Shown piece after piece: positions 8,248 through 17,379 of a stretch of 64,000 nt of DNA. Location: positions 1 to 64,000 of the forward strand of contig NZ_BSOJ01000027.1 of assembly GCF_030160455.1 (NCBI RefSeq), written 5' to 3'. The notes under the pieces are model-generated. The model had not been told where the DNA came from. It was given only the letters and a program-made list of their open reading frames with translations, and made no database searches. A program made the position numbers and the translations under genes. Every line of letters starts with the position of its first letter. Positions within the stretch are counted from its first letter, which is position 1. The stretch comes from Limnobacter litoralis (GTDB taxonomy: Bacteria > Pseudomonadota > Gammaproteobacteria > Burkholderiales > Burkholderiaceae_B).

Positions 8248-9708
8248 TCACGCAAATTTCAGCGCTGGGTCTTCCACTGGTTCGTCCAGCAGCAACTTGC
8301 TGTCGTAGTAGTAGTCCTGTTTGTTGTGCCAGGGGTGCCGCTCACCTTGCCGTGGCAACTGGTCTGAAACCCGCTGCAAATAGCCGGAATTCAAACCACC
8401 CAGCACAGTCAGGCCATCCACCACATTGACGCCATCGGCTTTGGGCACCACCACCTGATGGCCTTTTTTGTCCATCCAGTTCAGCAGGCGACACACATAG
8501 CCGCTGACCAGGTCTGATTTCAAAGTCCAGGACGCATGGGTGTAGCCCACCACCATGGCGGCATTGGGCACGTCTTGCAGCAAGGCACTTTTGTAGATCA
8601 TTTTGTTGCCCAGTTCAACCGGCTTGTTGTCCACCGAGAGGGTAATGCCTCCAAACATCTGCACATTCAAACCAGTCGCGGTCACAATGATGTCGGCCTT
8701 CAACACCTCGCCGCTTTGAAGTTCGATGCCCTCTGGCGTGAAGGTCTTGATGTGATCGGTGGCCACACTGGCCTTGCCGCTTTTCAGTGCCTTGAAAAAA
8801 TCGCCATCAGGCACCAGGCACAAGCGCTGGTCCCAGGGCATGTATTTTGGCGTGAAGTGCTTCATGTCCACATTGGAGCCCTTCAACTGCGCCCGCATGC
8901 GCGAAATAATCAGCCTGCGCATCACGGTGGGCTTGCTTTTGCAGGCCTTGAACATGAAGTGTGCCAAACCGATGGTGCGCAGCCGGTTGGCCTTGTAGGC
9001 CAGCTTGGCAGGCAGTGTTTTTTGCAACACCTTGGTCAGCGCGTCCACCGACGGCAATGAAAAAATGTAACTGGGTGAACGCTGCAGCATCGTGACATGA
9101 CCAGCTTTGGGTGCCATGTTGGGCACCAAGGTCACCGCTGTGGCGCCACTGCCGATAATCACCACGTTCTTGCCGGTGTAATCCAGGTCCTCAGGCCAGT
9201 GCTGGGGGTGCACAATCAAACCCTTGAACTGGTCTTCACCCGGAAAGTGCGGCTTGTAGCCTTGGTCATAGTTGTAATAACCCGCACAACTCATCAAGAA
9301 CCGCGCGCGGTATTGCTCGGTTTCACCCGTGGCCTCATTCAACACATCGAGCACCCAGCGCTTCAATGCGCTGTCCCAATTGGCGCTGCCCACTTTGCGC
9401 TCAAACCGAATGTGATCGAACACCCGGTTTTCTTCCGCGGCTTCTTGCACGTAACTGCGAATGTCGGGCCCATGCGAGAAAAAGTGCGCGTTGCGCCAAG
9501 GCTTGAACTTGAAACCGAAACTGAACATGTCGGAATCCGACCGGATGCCAGGGTAGCGAAACAGGTCCCAAGTGCCGCCAATTTTGGTGCGCCTTTCCAG
9601 AATCGTAAAACGGCGCTTCGGGCATTCCTTCTTCAGGTGGCAGGCGGCGCTGATGCCGGAAATACCGGCACCCACGATTAGAACGTCTTCTTCGAACACG
9701 GTAGTCAT
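8248..9708 (-). CDS. Flavin-containing monooxygenase, Baeyer-Villiger type
   Basis: A 486-residue class B flavoprotein monooxygenase. It has an N-terminal FAD-binding GxGxxG (GAGISG, about residues 13-18), a second Rossmann motif for NADPH (GSGATA, about 186-191) and, between them, the Baeyer-Villiger fingerprint FxGxxxHxxxWP as FKGLIVHPQHWP (about 161-172). Such enzymes insert oxygen into ketones to give esters or lactones, or oxidise S and N atoms. The gene starts 5 nt after the stop of the acetoacetate-decarboxylase-like gene, so the two form a translational unit. The substrate is unknown. Confidence 0.9.
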   Translation of the reverse strand: MTTVFEEDVLIVGAGISGISAACHLKKECPKRRFTILERRTKIGGTWDLFRYPGIRSDSDMFSFGFKFKPWRNAHFFSHGPDIRSYVQEAAEENRVFDHIRFERKVGSANWDSALKRWVLDVLNEATGETEQYRARFLMSCAGYYNYDQGYKPHFPGEDQFKGLIVHPQHWPEDLDYTGKNVVIIGSGATAVTLVPNMAPKAGHVTMLQRSPSYIFSLPSVDALTKVLQKTLPAKLAYKANRLRTIGLAHFMFKACKSKPTVMRRLIISRMRAQLKGSNVDMKHFTPKYMPWDQRLCLVPDGDFFKALKSGKASVATDHIKTFTPEGIELQSGEVLKADIIVTATGLNVQMFGGITLSVDNKPVELGNKMIYKSALLQDVPNAAMVVGYTHASWTLKSDLVSGYVCRLLNWMDKKGHQVVVPKADGVNVVDGLTVLGGLNSGYLQRVSDQLPRQGERHPWHNKQDYYYDSKLLLDEPVEDPALKFA

Positions 9709-9713
9709 GGTCT

Positions 9714-10370
9714 TTACAAAGCCTCAATGTCTGGAATTGGAAAAGTCATCTGAAAATCGGCAATCTCAAAGGCGGTCAGTACCTCGGTCCTTTCCAGTGC
9801 CGGAAACAGGCCTGAACGGCTTTTGATTTCGCCCACACGGGCGTAACGCGCCCGCCCGGCTGCGCTTGGGCTGTAGGTGAAGCACTGGCCCTCCCACTGC
9901 TGCACCAGGGTTTTGAATGCCTTGGGCGCAATGCGGGTCGACACTGGAAAACGAAAACCGACGCCCTGCCAGTCCATCTCGAACACGGGGTGGCCCTCGC
10001 TTCGAACACACACACGCTGGCTTCCATCCGGGCGCGTTTCCCACTCAAAGTCAGCCAGGTTTTTCGGGATGCCCCAATTGGCCCGTCCATTGATTACGCT
10101 GGCCATGGACGACACAAAAATATTGCTGATGGTGAACCTGCGCTTGCCCAGCAATTCGATGCTGCCGGGCAGAAACAACAGCTCCTGATAAGGGCCGGCA
10201 TCCGAGGACGCATAATCCACCAGCATCAACACGCGCAGGGGCGATTTGAGATTGCCCTTGACATGCCTGGGCACGCAAGGATCGCTCAGGGTGGCCATTT
10301 GATTGCCCTTGAACAGCACAATCAAACCACGACCAGTCAAATTCCACGGGGCAGGAAAGTTGTTTCGCAT
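9714..10370 (-). CDS. Acetoacetate decarboxylase family protein
   Basis: A 218-residue protein of the ADC superfamily, with the typical beta-rich body and the motif WGIPKNLADFEWE (about residues 99-111), which corresponds to the region carrying the active-site lysine in true acetoacetate decarboxylase. Many family members are not decarboxylases but bind or act on other carbonyl compounds, so the reaction is open. It lies between arginase (38-nt gap) and the Baeyer-Villiger-type monooxygenase (5-nt gap) on the same strand. A joint role with the monooxygenase on a keto compound is an inference from this tight pairing. Confidence 0.72.
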   Translation of the reverse strand: MRNNFPAPWNLTGRGLIVLFKGNQMATLSDPCVPRHVKGNLKSPLRVLMLVDYASSDAGPYQELLFLPGSIELLGKRRFTISNIFVSSMASVINGRANWGIPKNLADFEWETRPDGSQRVCVRSEGHPVFEMDWQGVGFRFPVSTRIAPKAFKTLVQQWEGQCFTYSPSAAGRARYARVGEIKSRSGLFPALERTEVLTAFEIADFQMTFPIPDIEAL

Positions 10371-10408
10371 AAATCAAACGTTTGATCATTTTTGTGTATG
10401 GCATGATC

Positions 10409-11362
10409 TTAAACGCGAATACCCCCGGCCGACAACGCGGGCAGTAAAGATTGCAACAATTCCACCGCCAGTCGGGCTGTCATGCCGCCTGGGTCTTTTG
10501 CAGGGTTGTATTCCACCAAGTCAATGGAGCCAGCCTGACCAAAAGCCGCCATGTGACGCACGCACTGAAAAGCCTCCTCCTGGGTGGGGCCACCCGCCAC
10601 AGGCGTGCCGACACCGGGCGCCAAAACCGGGTCCAGGAAATCCAGATCAAAACTGACATGCAGGTGCACGTCTGGCCCGTGGTCGCCCAAGGCCAGCCTC
10701 AATGTCTCGTGCATGCCCAATTGTCGGATTTGCGCCATTGAAAAAACATGCACCCCTGCCTGTTGCAAAAGGCGTTGTTCACCCGCATCGATAGATCGAA
10801 CGCCAATCAGGCTGACATCGGCCGGAGCCACCGCTTGCGGAAACCCGGCCATTTGTGCCAGCGCAGGCGGGCCCAGACCACACAGGCAGGCCAACGGCAT
10901 GCCGTGGGCGTTGCCGCTGGGGCTGGTGTGTGGCATATTGAAATCAGCGTGCGCGTCCAGCCAAACCAGCTTCAACCGTTTGCCGGTTGCTCTGCAGTGC
11001 GCTGCCACCGCGCTGACCGACCCTACGGCCACGCTGTGATCTCCACCGATCAGCAAAGGCATTTGACCGTGCTGCAACACCTGGCTGACTGCATTGAATA
11101 CCGCCAGATTCCAGCCCAACACCTGCTGCCAATCCTTCACTGCAAAGGTAGACGGCTCATCCTCAGACAGCGAAATCTTGCCGGGCTTGGGCAGATCGCC
11201 CCAATCGGTCACTGGCCAGCCAGCCCCCCGCAAACCCTCCAGCAGACCATTGGCCCGAAGGGCCTGAGGCCCGTGGCGGGTGCCTTTGACGCCAGCACCC
11301 ACACCCGTGGGAGCGCCCAGCAGGCCAATGCCTCTGAAATCACACGCATTCACACCTCGCAC
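10409..11362 (-). CDS. rocF: Arginase
   Basis: A 317-residue ureohydrolase that splits L-arginine into ornithine and urea. The binuclear Mn2+ ligands are visible: GGDHS at about 106-110, DAHADFN at 136-142 and SFDLDFLDP at 237-245. The closing region with the loop GTPVAGG is also typical. The gene overlaps the 3' end of the ornithine cyclodeaminase gene by 13 nt, so both are translated from one message and give an arginine to ornithine to proline route with release of urea and ammonia. No urease gene is in the window. Confidence 0.94.
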   Translation of the reverse strand: MRGVNACDFRGIGLLGAPTGVGAGVKGTRHGPQALRANGLLEGLRGAGWPVTDWGDLPKPGKISLSEDEPSTFAVKDWQQVLGWNLAVFNAVSQVLQHGQMPLLIGGDHSVAVGSVSAVAAHCRATGKRLKLVWLDAHADFNMPHTSPSGNAHGMPLACLCGLGPPALAQMAGFPQAVAPADVSLIGVRSIDAGEQRLLQQAGVHVFSMAQIRQLGMHETLRLALGDHGPDVHLHVSFDLDFLDPVLAPGVGTPVAGGPTQEEAFQCVRHMAAFGQAGSIDLVEYNPAKDPGGMTARLAVELLQSLLPALSAGGIRV

Positions 11363-12402
11363 TCCTGCCCCATGCGCAAACAGGCAAACAGATTACGAGG
11401 GTCTTCCAGTTGCGGCACCAAATCCAGCCTTTGACCCACGTGCCAGTGGCCGGCCAACGTCTTCCAGTAACGCAGGGCCGAGAAATCCTCCAGCGCAAAA
11501 CCCACCGAATCAAACAAGGTAACCTCTTCGTTGTTGCTGCGCCCGGGCGCTTGCCTGGCCAACACCTGCCACAACTCGGTGACCTCAAAATGAGCGGGCA
11601 TCTGCTGAATTTCACCCTCCATCCGGGTTTGTGGCTCGTACTCCACAAACACACGCGCCCGGCGCAGCACATCGGGATGAACCTCGGTCTTTCCGGGGCA
11701 ATCACCACCCACTGCGTTCAGATGCATGCCCGGTTCAATCATGGTGGGGGTAATCACCGTGGCGCGGTTTTTGTCGGCCGTCAATGTGGTCACGATGTCC
11801 GCCCCCTTCACCGCCGATTCCACGTTGGCGCAGGGCTTCGCATCCAGACCCATGTGGCGCATGTTGTCGACCAGCTTGCGGGTGGCATCCATGCTGATGT
11901 CATACAGACGAAACTCTTGGATGCCCAGCAAATGGGCAAATGCCGCCACCTGAAATTCGCTTTGGGCACCATTGCCAATAACGGCCATGATTTTTGAACC
12001 TGGCCGTGCCAGCGCCCGTGCGGCCACCGCCGACGTGGCCGCAGTCCGCAGGGCCGTGGTCAAGGTCAGTTCGCTGATGAAATGCGGGGCACCCGTGGCC
12101 ACATCGGCCAGCACCCCAAAGGCCATGACGGTGGGCAAGCCAAAGCGATGGTTGTAAGGGTGACCGTTGACGTATTTGAACGCAAATTGCCGCGCGTTGG
12201 AAATGGGCATCAATTCAATGACACCGTCTTTGGTGTGGCTGGCAGTGCGCGGACTTTTTCGAAATTCTTTCCAGTGAAGAAAGTCGGATTCAATGTCTTG
12301 CGCCATGCCGGCCAGGCAATTGTAGAGCCCTTCCCGTTCAATCAGGTGGCGTACATCGCTCACGCTCAGGAAGGTGGTTTTAACCTGTCTGTTGAGTTGC
12401 AT
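11350..12402 (-). CDS. ocd: Ornithine cyclodeaminase
   Basis: A 350-residue member of the ornithine cyclodeaminase/mu-crystallin family, which converts L-ornithine to L-proline and ammonia using NAD+. The NAD-binding GNGAQSEFQ (about residues 142-150) and the substrate Lys/Arg residues in the N-terminal half (FKYVNGHPYN region) fit the larger proteobacterial form rather than short alanine-dehydrogenase-like members. It is the first gene of a pair with arginase (13-nt overlap), which makes the ornithine assignment stronger. Confidence 0.92.
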   Translation of the reverse strand: MQLNRQVKTTFLSVSDVRHLIEREGLYNCLAGMAQDIESDFLHWKEFRKSPRTASHTKDGVIELMPISNARQFAFKYVNGHPYNHRFGLPTVMAFGVLADVATGAPHFISELTLTTALRTAATSAVAARALARPGSKIMAVIGNGAQSEFQVAAFAHLLGIQEFRLYDISMDATRKLVDNMRHMGLDAKPCANVESAVKGADIVTTLTADKNRATVITPTMIEPGMHLNAVGGDCPGKTEVHPDVLRRARVFVEYEPQTRMEGEIQQMPAHFEVTELWQVLARQAPGRSNNEEVTLFDSVGFALEDFSALRYWKTLAGHWHVGQRLDLVPQLEDPRNLFACLRMGQECEV

Positions 12403-12470
12403 GATGGCCTCCGTCTGACCGTGCAGACAGTTCCATCATGCGCTCATTGCGGGTGAAAGAAAACACCCTG

Positions 12471-13349
12471 TCAGCTGGCTTTCGGCGGGTTCAATTTGTC
12501 CTGGGTTTTCAGATCGAAGTCAGAAGCGTCATGGCGTTCATGCAGCTGCTCCTCGGGGGCTCCCCAGGCGCGATTGACCATTCGACCCCGTTTTACAGCG
12601 GGCCTTTCGCCAATCATCTTGGTCCAGCGTTGTACGTTTTTGTAAATTTGCACATCCAGAAATTCGGCTGCGTTGTAAACCGCATTGGACGCCACACCGC
12701 CATACCAGGGCCAGATCGCCATGTCGGCAATCGTGTAGTCCTCACCGGCAATGTAGGTGCGGGTTGCCAGCATTTTGTCGAGCACGTCCAGCTGACGTTT
12801 CACTTCCATGGCGTAGCGGTTGATCGGATATTCGTACTTCTCGGGTGCATAGGCGTAAAAGTGGCCAAAGCCGCCACCCAACATGGGCGCGCTACCCATT
12901 TGCCAGAACAGCCAGTTCAGGGTTTCAGTTCGACCAGCCGGGTCTTTGGGTAAAAACTCGCCAAACTTTTCAGCCAGATACACCAAAATGGAGCCTGATT
13001 CAAACACGCGTGTGGCCGGGTTGGTACTGCGGTCCACAAGCGCTGGAATTTTGGAATTGGGGTTGACTTCCACAAAGCCGGAACTGAACTGGTCGCCTTC
13101 GCTGATCTTGATGAGGTGGGCGTCATATTCAGCACCCGCATGGCCCTTGGCCAGCAATTCCTCCAGCATGACGGTTACTTTCACACCGTTGGGCGTGGCC
13201 AGCGAATACAACTGCAAGGGGTGCTTGCCCACCGGCAAGGCCTTGTCGTGCGTGGCACCCGCAATGGGCCGGTTGATGTTGGCAAAGGCACCGCCGTTGG
13301 CAGAATCCCAGGTCCAGACTTTCGGGGGAACGTACTTTCCATCGCTCAT
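12471..13349 (-). CDS. yghU: Glutathione-dependent disulfide-bond oxidoreductase, YghU type
   Basis: A 292-residue glutathione transferase of the Nu class. The N-terminal extension (PPKVWTWDSANGGAFANINRP) is diagnostic for YghU; the thioredoxin-like domain follows (about 45-130, with TPNGVKVTVMLEEL and PNSKIPALVD) and then the all-helical domain. E. coli YghU binds two glutathiones and reduces disulfides such as 2-hydroxyethyl disulfide. It stands alone, 68 nt upstream of the ornithine cyclodeaminase gene and 82 nt downstream of an acyl-CoA synthetase gene, all on the minus strand; no functional tie is evident. Confidence 0.92.
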   Translation of the reverse strand: MSDGKYVPPKVWTWDSANGGAFANINRPIAGATHDKALPVGKHPLQLYSLATPNGVKVTVMLEELLAKGHAGAEYDAHLIKISEGDQFSSGFVEVNPNSKIPALVDRSTNPATRVFESGSILVYLAEKFGEFLPKDPAGRTETLNWLFWQMGSAPMLGGGFGHFYAYAPEKYEYPINRYAMEVKRQLDVLDKMLATRTYIAGEDYTIADMAIWPWYGGVASNAVYNAAEFLDVQIYKNVQRWTKMIGERPAVKRGRMVNRAWGAPEEQLHERHDASDFDLKTQDKLNPPKAS

Positions 13350-13431
13350 GAGTTAACCTCTTTGTTGTACTGCAAAAAAGCATGATAACGCCATTTTTTT
13401 GAACGAATTGCCATTTCGGAAAAACCAAGCC

Positions 13432-15069
13432 CTATTCAATGGCCGACGCCGATTTCATCTGCTCACGCAACACAAATTTCTGGATTTTGCCAGTGGCGGT
13501 TTTCGGCAAAGGCCCAAACACGATTTGCTTGGGCACTTTGTATTTCGCCATGTGTTCACGACAGAACTCGATCAGATCCGCCTCGGAAAGCACCGCGCTG
13601 TCTTTCAGCTCCACAAAGGCTGCAGGCACTTCACCCCACTTCGCATCGGGCTTGGCCACTACCGCTGCGGCCATCACGCTGGGGTGGCGGTACAGCACTT
13701 CTTCCACCTCGACAGACGAAATGTTTTCTCCGCCCGAAATGATGACGTCCTTGGACCGGTCCTTGATTTTCACGTAGCCATCGGGATGCACCACCGCCAG
13801 GTCGCCGGTGTGAAACCAACCGCCCTCAAAGGCCGCCTTGGTGGCCTTTTCGTTTTTCAAATAGCCCTTCATCACGATGTTGCCGCGGAACATGATCTCG
13901 CCCATCGTTTCGCCATCGGCAGGCACGGGCTGCAGGGTTTCCGGGTTCAGCACCGTCACGGTTTCCTGCAAGTGGTAAGCCACACCCTGCCGGCCATTGC
14001 GCTCAGCCCGCTGGGCAATCGGCAAATCACCCCACTCAGGCTGCTGCGCGCACACCGCTGCGGGGCCGTAGGTCTCAGTCAGGCCATACACATGGGTAAT
14101 GCTGATGCCCAGGTTTTCGCACCCTTCCAAAATGGCAGCGGGTGGCGGTGCACCGGCAATCAGGCCGCTGACCGGGTGATCCAGCCCAATTGTTTTCGCC
14201 TCGGGTGAATTGATCAACATGCCAAACACAATGGGTGCGCCACACAGGTGGGTGATCTGATGTTGGCGAATCAGCGGGAACACCACAGCAGGGTCCACCT
14301 TGCGCAGGCACACACTGGTGCCCGCATTGGCCGCCATGGTCCAGGGGAAGCACCAGCCATTGCAATGGAACATGGGAAGCGTCCACAGATAGGTGGCGTG
14401 TTGAGGCAGGTTACCGGCCAGAATGTTCGACACGGCATTGAGGTAAGCGCCCCGGTGATGATAGACCACACCTTTGGGGTCGCCCGTGGTGCCGCTGGTG
14501 TAATTCAAGGAAATGGCGTCCCACTCGTTTTCAGGCAGTTGCCAAGCGTAGTTGTCGTCGCCTCGCGCCAGAAAATCCTCATAGTTCACACTGCCCAGCG
14601 ACTCGCCTTGGTGATAATCCGGGTCCAGGGAATCAATCACCAGGGGCTTTGGCCCGGTCAGCAAGGCCAGCGCCTCCTTGATGGTGCCGGAAAACTCAGG
14701 GTCGGTGATCAACACCTTCGCCTCGCCATGGCCCAGCATGAAAGCAATGGTTTTGGCGTCCAACCGAGTGTTCAGGGTGTTCAACACACCGCCCGTCATG
14801 GGCACGGCAAAGTGACACTCAAACATGGCCGCGATGTTGGGCAACATGACCGCCACGGTGGTGCCTTTGCCCACGCCATGCGCAGCCAGCGCACTGGCCA
14901 GCTTTTTGCACCGGGCATAGGTTTCTTGCCAGGTGTAGTGGCGCTCCCCCTGAATCAGGCTGATGCGCTTGGGATACACCAAAGCCGAACGGGCCAGAAA
15001 ACTCAAAGGGGACAGCTGTACAAAGTTGGCTGGATTGGCGTCTAGGCCCTGGGCGTAGGCGTTGCTCAT
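13432..15069 (-). CDS. AMP-forming acyl-CoA synthetase
   Basis: A 545-residue adenylate-forming ligase that activates a carboxylic acid with ATP and CoA. The P-loop-like motif YTSGTTGDPKGVVYHHRG (about residues 190-207), the GLTETYGPA motif and the C-terminal hinge/catalytic Lys region (KTATGKIQKFVLR) are intact. The YHHRGAYL variant is typical of the medium-chain/methylmercaptopropionate-CoA ligase branch (AlkK/DmdB-like), so a short or medium fatty acid is more likely than a long chain; the exact substrate is not readable. It lies within a minus-strand run with a 105-nt gap to the CocE gene that holds a terminator, so it probably has its own promoter. Confidence 0.88.
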   Translation of the reverse strand: MSNAYAQGLDANPANFVQLSPLSFLARSALVYPKRISLIQGERHYTWQETYARCKKLASALAAHGVGKGTTVAVMLPNIAAMFECHFAVPMTGGVLNTLNTRLDAKTIAFMLGHGEAKVLITDPEFSGTIKEALALLTGPKPLVIDSLDPDYHQGESLGSVNYEDFLARGDDNYAWQLPENEWDAISLNYTSGTTGDPKGVVYHHRGAYLNAVSNILAGNLPQHATYLWTLPMFHCNGWCFPWTMAANAGTSVCLRKVDPAVVFPLIRQHQITHLCGAPIVFGMLINSPEAKTIGLDHPVSGLIAGAPPPAAILEGCENLGISITHVYGLTETYGPAAVCAQQPEWGDLPIAQRAERNGRQGVAYHLQETVTVLNPETLQPVPADGETMGEIMFRGNIVMKGYLKNEKATKAAFEGGWFHTGDLAVVHPDGYVKIKDRSKDVIISGGENISSVEVEEVLYRHPSVMAAAVVAKPDAKWGEVPAAFVELKDSAVLSEADLIEFCREHMAKYKVPKQIVFGPLPKTATGKIQKFVLREQMKSASAIE

Positions 15070-15135
15070 GAATGTCTCGCGGATGTGTTATGGAATACCC
15101 GCATTATGCAACGCCCAAGCTGGCAGGAAGCTGAC

Positions 15136-15165
15136 AAAAGCAGACGACCCACGGGGGTCGCCTGC
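15136..15165 (-). terminator. Rho-independent terminator of the CocE-type hydrolase gene
   Basis: On the minus strand, just past the CocE stop codon (15175), a GC-rich hairpin (outer arms GCAG/CTGC, inner arms CGACCC/GGGTCG with small mismatches) is followed by a run of T at 15139-15136. It separates the CocE gene from the downstream acyl-CoA synthetase gene. Confidence 0.65.
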
Positions 15166-15174
15166 CGGATGGCC

Positions 15175-17148
15175 TTATTTCAAGGCCGTGTTGGGCACCA
15201 CGGGCAAAACCACCTTCGAGACGTGTTTGTCGTCGTTCAGAATTGTCACGACCCCCACTGCACCTTTGACCAAAGTCACCAGGGGTGGCAGGCCCTGCGG
15301 CAGGTTGCTGGACGCAATCGAAATCTGCAATTGGTGCCCTTTCGGAATCATGGCGCTGGTCGGGAAGATTTCCACGGGCAGCAACATGGGTTCGTTCATA
15401 TTGACGGGTTGAACCGCCGCCTGGGTGAACGGGTGCCAAGGTTGAATGCGCAACCCATTGATGAAGCGGGAACGCGTGTCATCCACTGCCCGGTGTGACG
15501 CGGTCAACAAACCATTGGTGATGGCCAGCGACTTGCCTGTAGCGGGGTCGTAATCCGACACCCGAACTGACAAACTGGCGTCCAGACTGGTGGTGCTGAT
15601 CCACACGTCGGCCTCTATCGGGCCGTTCAGGTACAAGTCGTCGGCCAACACTGGCGTACGGAAATTGGCAGACGGAATCTGGTTGAAGGTGTCTTCCGAG
15701 AAGCAAGGCAGCGGCACAAAACCGGCAATGCCAGCGGTCCACTGCGAGGTGCTGAGCGAACACAAACCAAACACAGGTGCCTGCAAAATCGTGTTGCTTT
15801 GCTCGCCGGCAACAGGCTGGTTGGCACTCAAGCTGTTGTCACCATGCAGATACAGCGCAGTGGCCTGCATGTTGGGGTGTGGCCAGTTGCTGGTGCTCAC
15901 ATAATGTCCGTAGCCCTGCACGAACTGCGTCACATTCGGCACGCTGTCAGCCTTGGCATTCATGCCCTTCAAGTACTGGTCAAACCACATCAGTTCAATG
16001 TGATTCATGGCGGGCACAGCATCGGCTGGCAAGCCATCAGAGGGTACGCCGCCAGCCTGAATGTGAGTCCATGGACCAATCAGCAGTTTGGTGGTGGTGT
16101 TCTGCTTCAGGTTTTCAAACCACAGCGGTTCGCTGCGCTGAAACAAGTCGTGCAAACCGCCCACCACAAATGTAGGCACCTTTACGTTTTTTGCCACCTC
16201 CAGTGGGGAACGCGTCTTCCAGAAATCACCGTCGTAGGCGGTGTTTGAATCGCCCGTGACCGCCTTGACGATGGTAGGCCCCTGAAAATCGTTGACAGCG
16301 CTCAACAAATGCTGAACGATCTGGGTGAGGCCTTTCTGCGGGTCGGTCTGCAGAGAATCAAATGGCACACTGCCCAGCCCGGTCACCAGGCCCAGCCAGA
16401 GCGGGATAAAGGTGGGGTTGACCTGCCCACCCGTAAAAACGATGTCACGGTAGCCATCACCGATCGGCACGATCGGGAACGCCGCTTTCACAGCCGGGTT
16501 GCCTTGGGAAGCGGTCAGCATGGCGGTAATGCCGAGGTAGGACACGCCATATACACCAATGCTGCCGTTACTCCAGGCTTGGTTGGCCACCCAATTCACG
16601 ACCTCGCCGTAATCCTGTTGCTCGCGTTCATCAAATGCGCGCCACACGCCGTCTGAATTGCCTGTGCCACGTACATCCACCACCACAGTGGCGTAACCAC
16701 GCTGAACCAGGTAAGGGTCGGCACCGCCCAAAGCTGGCACGTAGGAACCCACCCGCTTGTTGTAAGAAGTCTGAATCAGAATGACCGGAAACTTGCCATC
16801 CGCCGCAGTGCCGTCGGCTTTGGCCGGCAGGCTGATGGTGGCCGCCAGCTCGGCGCCGTCGCTCATCTTGATGTATTGCGTGGGCAGTGCTGTGACGCCG
16901 GGAAAATCGACAGGGCGATCGTAATCGAACCACTTTTGACCGTTGCCCTTCGTAATTGGCACTTGCCGGGCTGTGCTGGTGCGTGTACCCAGGGTTGAAA
17001 AACTCGGGCCATTGTCCGCCTGAGAGGCCGAAACCGACCCGCCTGCGCTGCCAGAAGCGCCCGTGGTGGTCGGATCTTGCCCGCCACAACCGGCCAAAAC
17101 CGCAGCCACAGACAGCACCCAAGCCCCACCCAAACCCTTGAATTTCAT
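15175..17148 (-). CDS. CocE/NonD family hydrolase, lipoprotein
   Basis: A 657-residue serine hydrolase of the X-Pro dipeptidyl-peptidase/cocaine esterase family. The start is set at 17148, where GGAG precedes an ATG and a lipoprotein signal ending LAGC follows; a longer frame upstream lacks both. The alpha/beta-hydrolase domain holds the nucleophile motif GVSYLG and an early DVRGTGNSDG oxyanion-hole region; the C-terminal third is the jelly-roll lectin-like domain (VWISTTSLDASLSVRVSDYDP). Membrane-anchored members cleave esters or amides outside the cytoplasm; the substrate is unknown. It is divergent from malate synthase G and ends in a terminator. Confidence 0.87.
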   Translation of the reverse strand: MKFKGLGGAWVLSVAAVLAGCGGQDPTTTGASGSAGGSVSASQADNGPSFSTLGTRTSTARQVPITKGNGQKWFDYDRPVDFPGVTALPTQYIKMSDGAELAATISLPAKADGTAADGKFPVILIQTSYNKRVGSYVPALGGADPYLVQRGYATVVVDVRGTGNSDGVWRAFDEREQQDYGEVVNWVANQAWSNGSIGVYGVSYLGITAMLTASQGNPAVKAAFPIVPIGDGYRDIVFTGGQVNPTFIPLWLGLVTGLGSVPFDSLQTDPQKGLTQIVQHLLSAVNDFQGPTIVKAVTGDSNTAYDGDFWKTRSPLEVAKNVKVPTFVVGGLHDLFQRSEPLWFENLKQNTTTKLLIGPWTHIQAGGVPSDGLPADAVPAMNHIELMWFDQYLKGMNAKADSVPNVTQFVQGYGHYVSTSNWPHPNMQATALYLHGDNSLSANQPVAGEQSNTILQAPVFGLCSLSTSQWTAGIAGFVPLPCFSEDTFNQIPSANFRTPVLADDLYLNGPIEADVWISTTSLDASLSVRVSDYDPATGKSLAITNGLLTASHRAVDDTRSRFINGLRIQPWHPFTQAAVQPVNMNEPMLLPVEIFPTSAMIPKGHQLQISIASSNLPQGLPPLVTLVKGAVGVVTILNDDKHVSKVVLPVVPNTALK

Positions 17149-17379
17149 TGAAAAGTCTCCGTGGGTTTTAAATTTTCCCAGAAGATTACTCCCGGGTAAC
17201 TTCCACAACAAGACGGTAAATTACTGACTTGATACAGAAAATGTCTGCAAATGGATTCACGGTGTCGGTATTCTCGTTTCCTCGGATAAAGTTCGCGCAT
17301 CAAATCCTTTACAATCTTCGGTCTAGACGTGCAGCAACAGAAAGCGCGCCACTTATTCCACAGCTTGAGGTTTCAAAAA

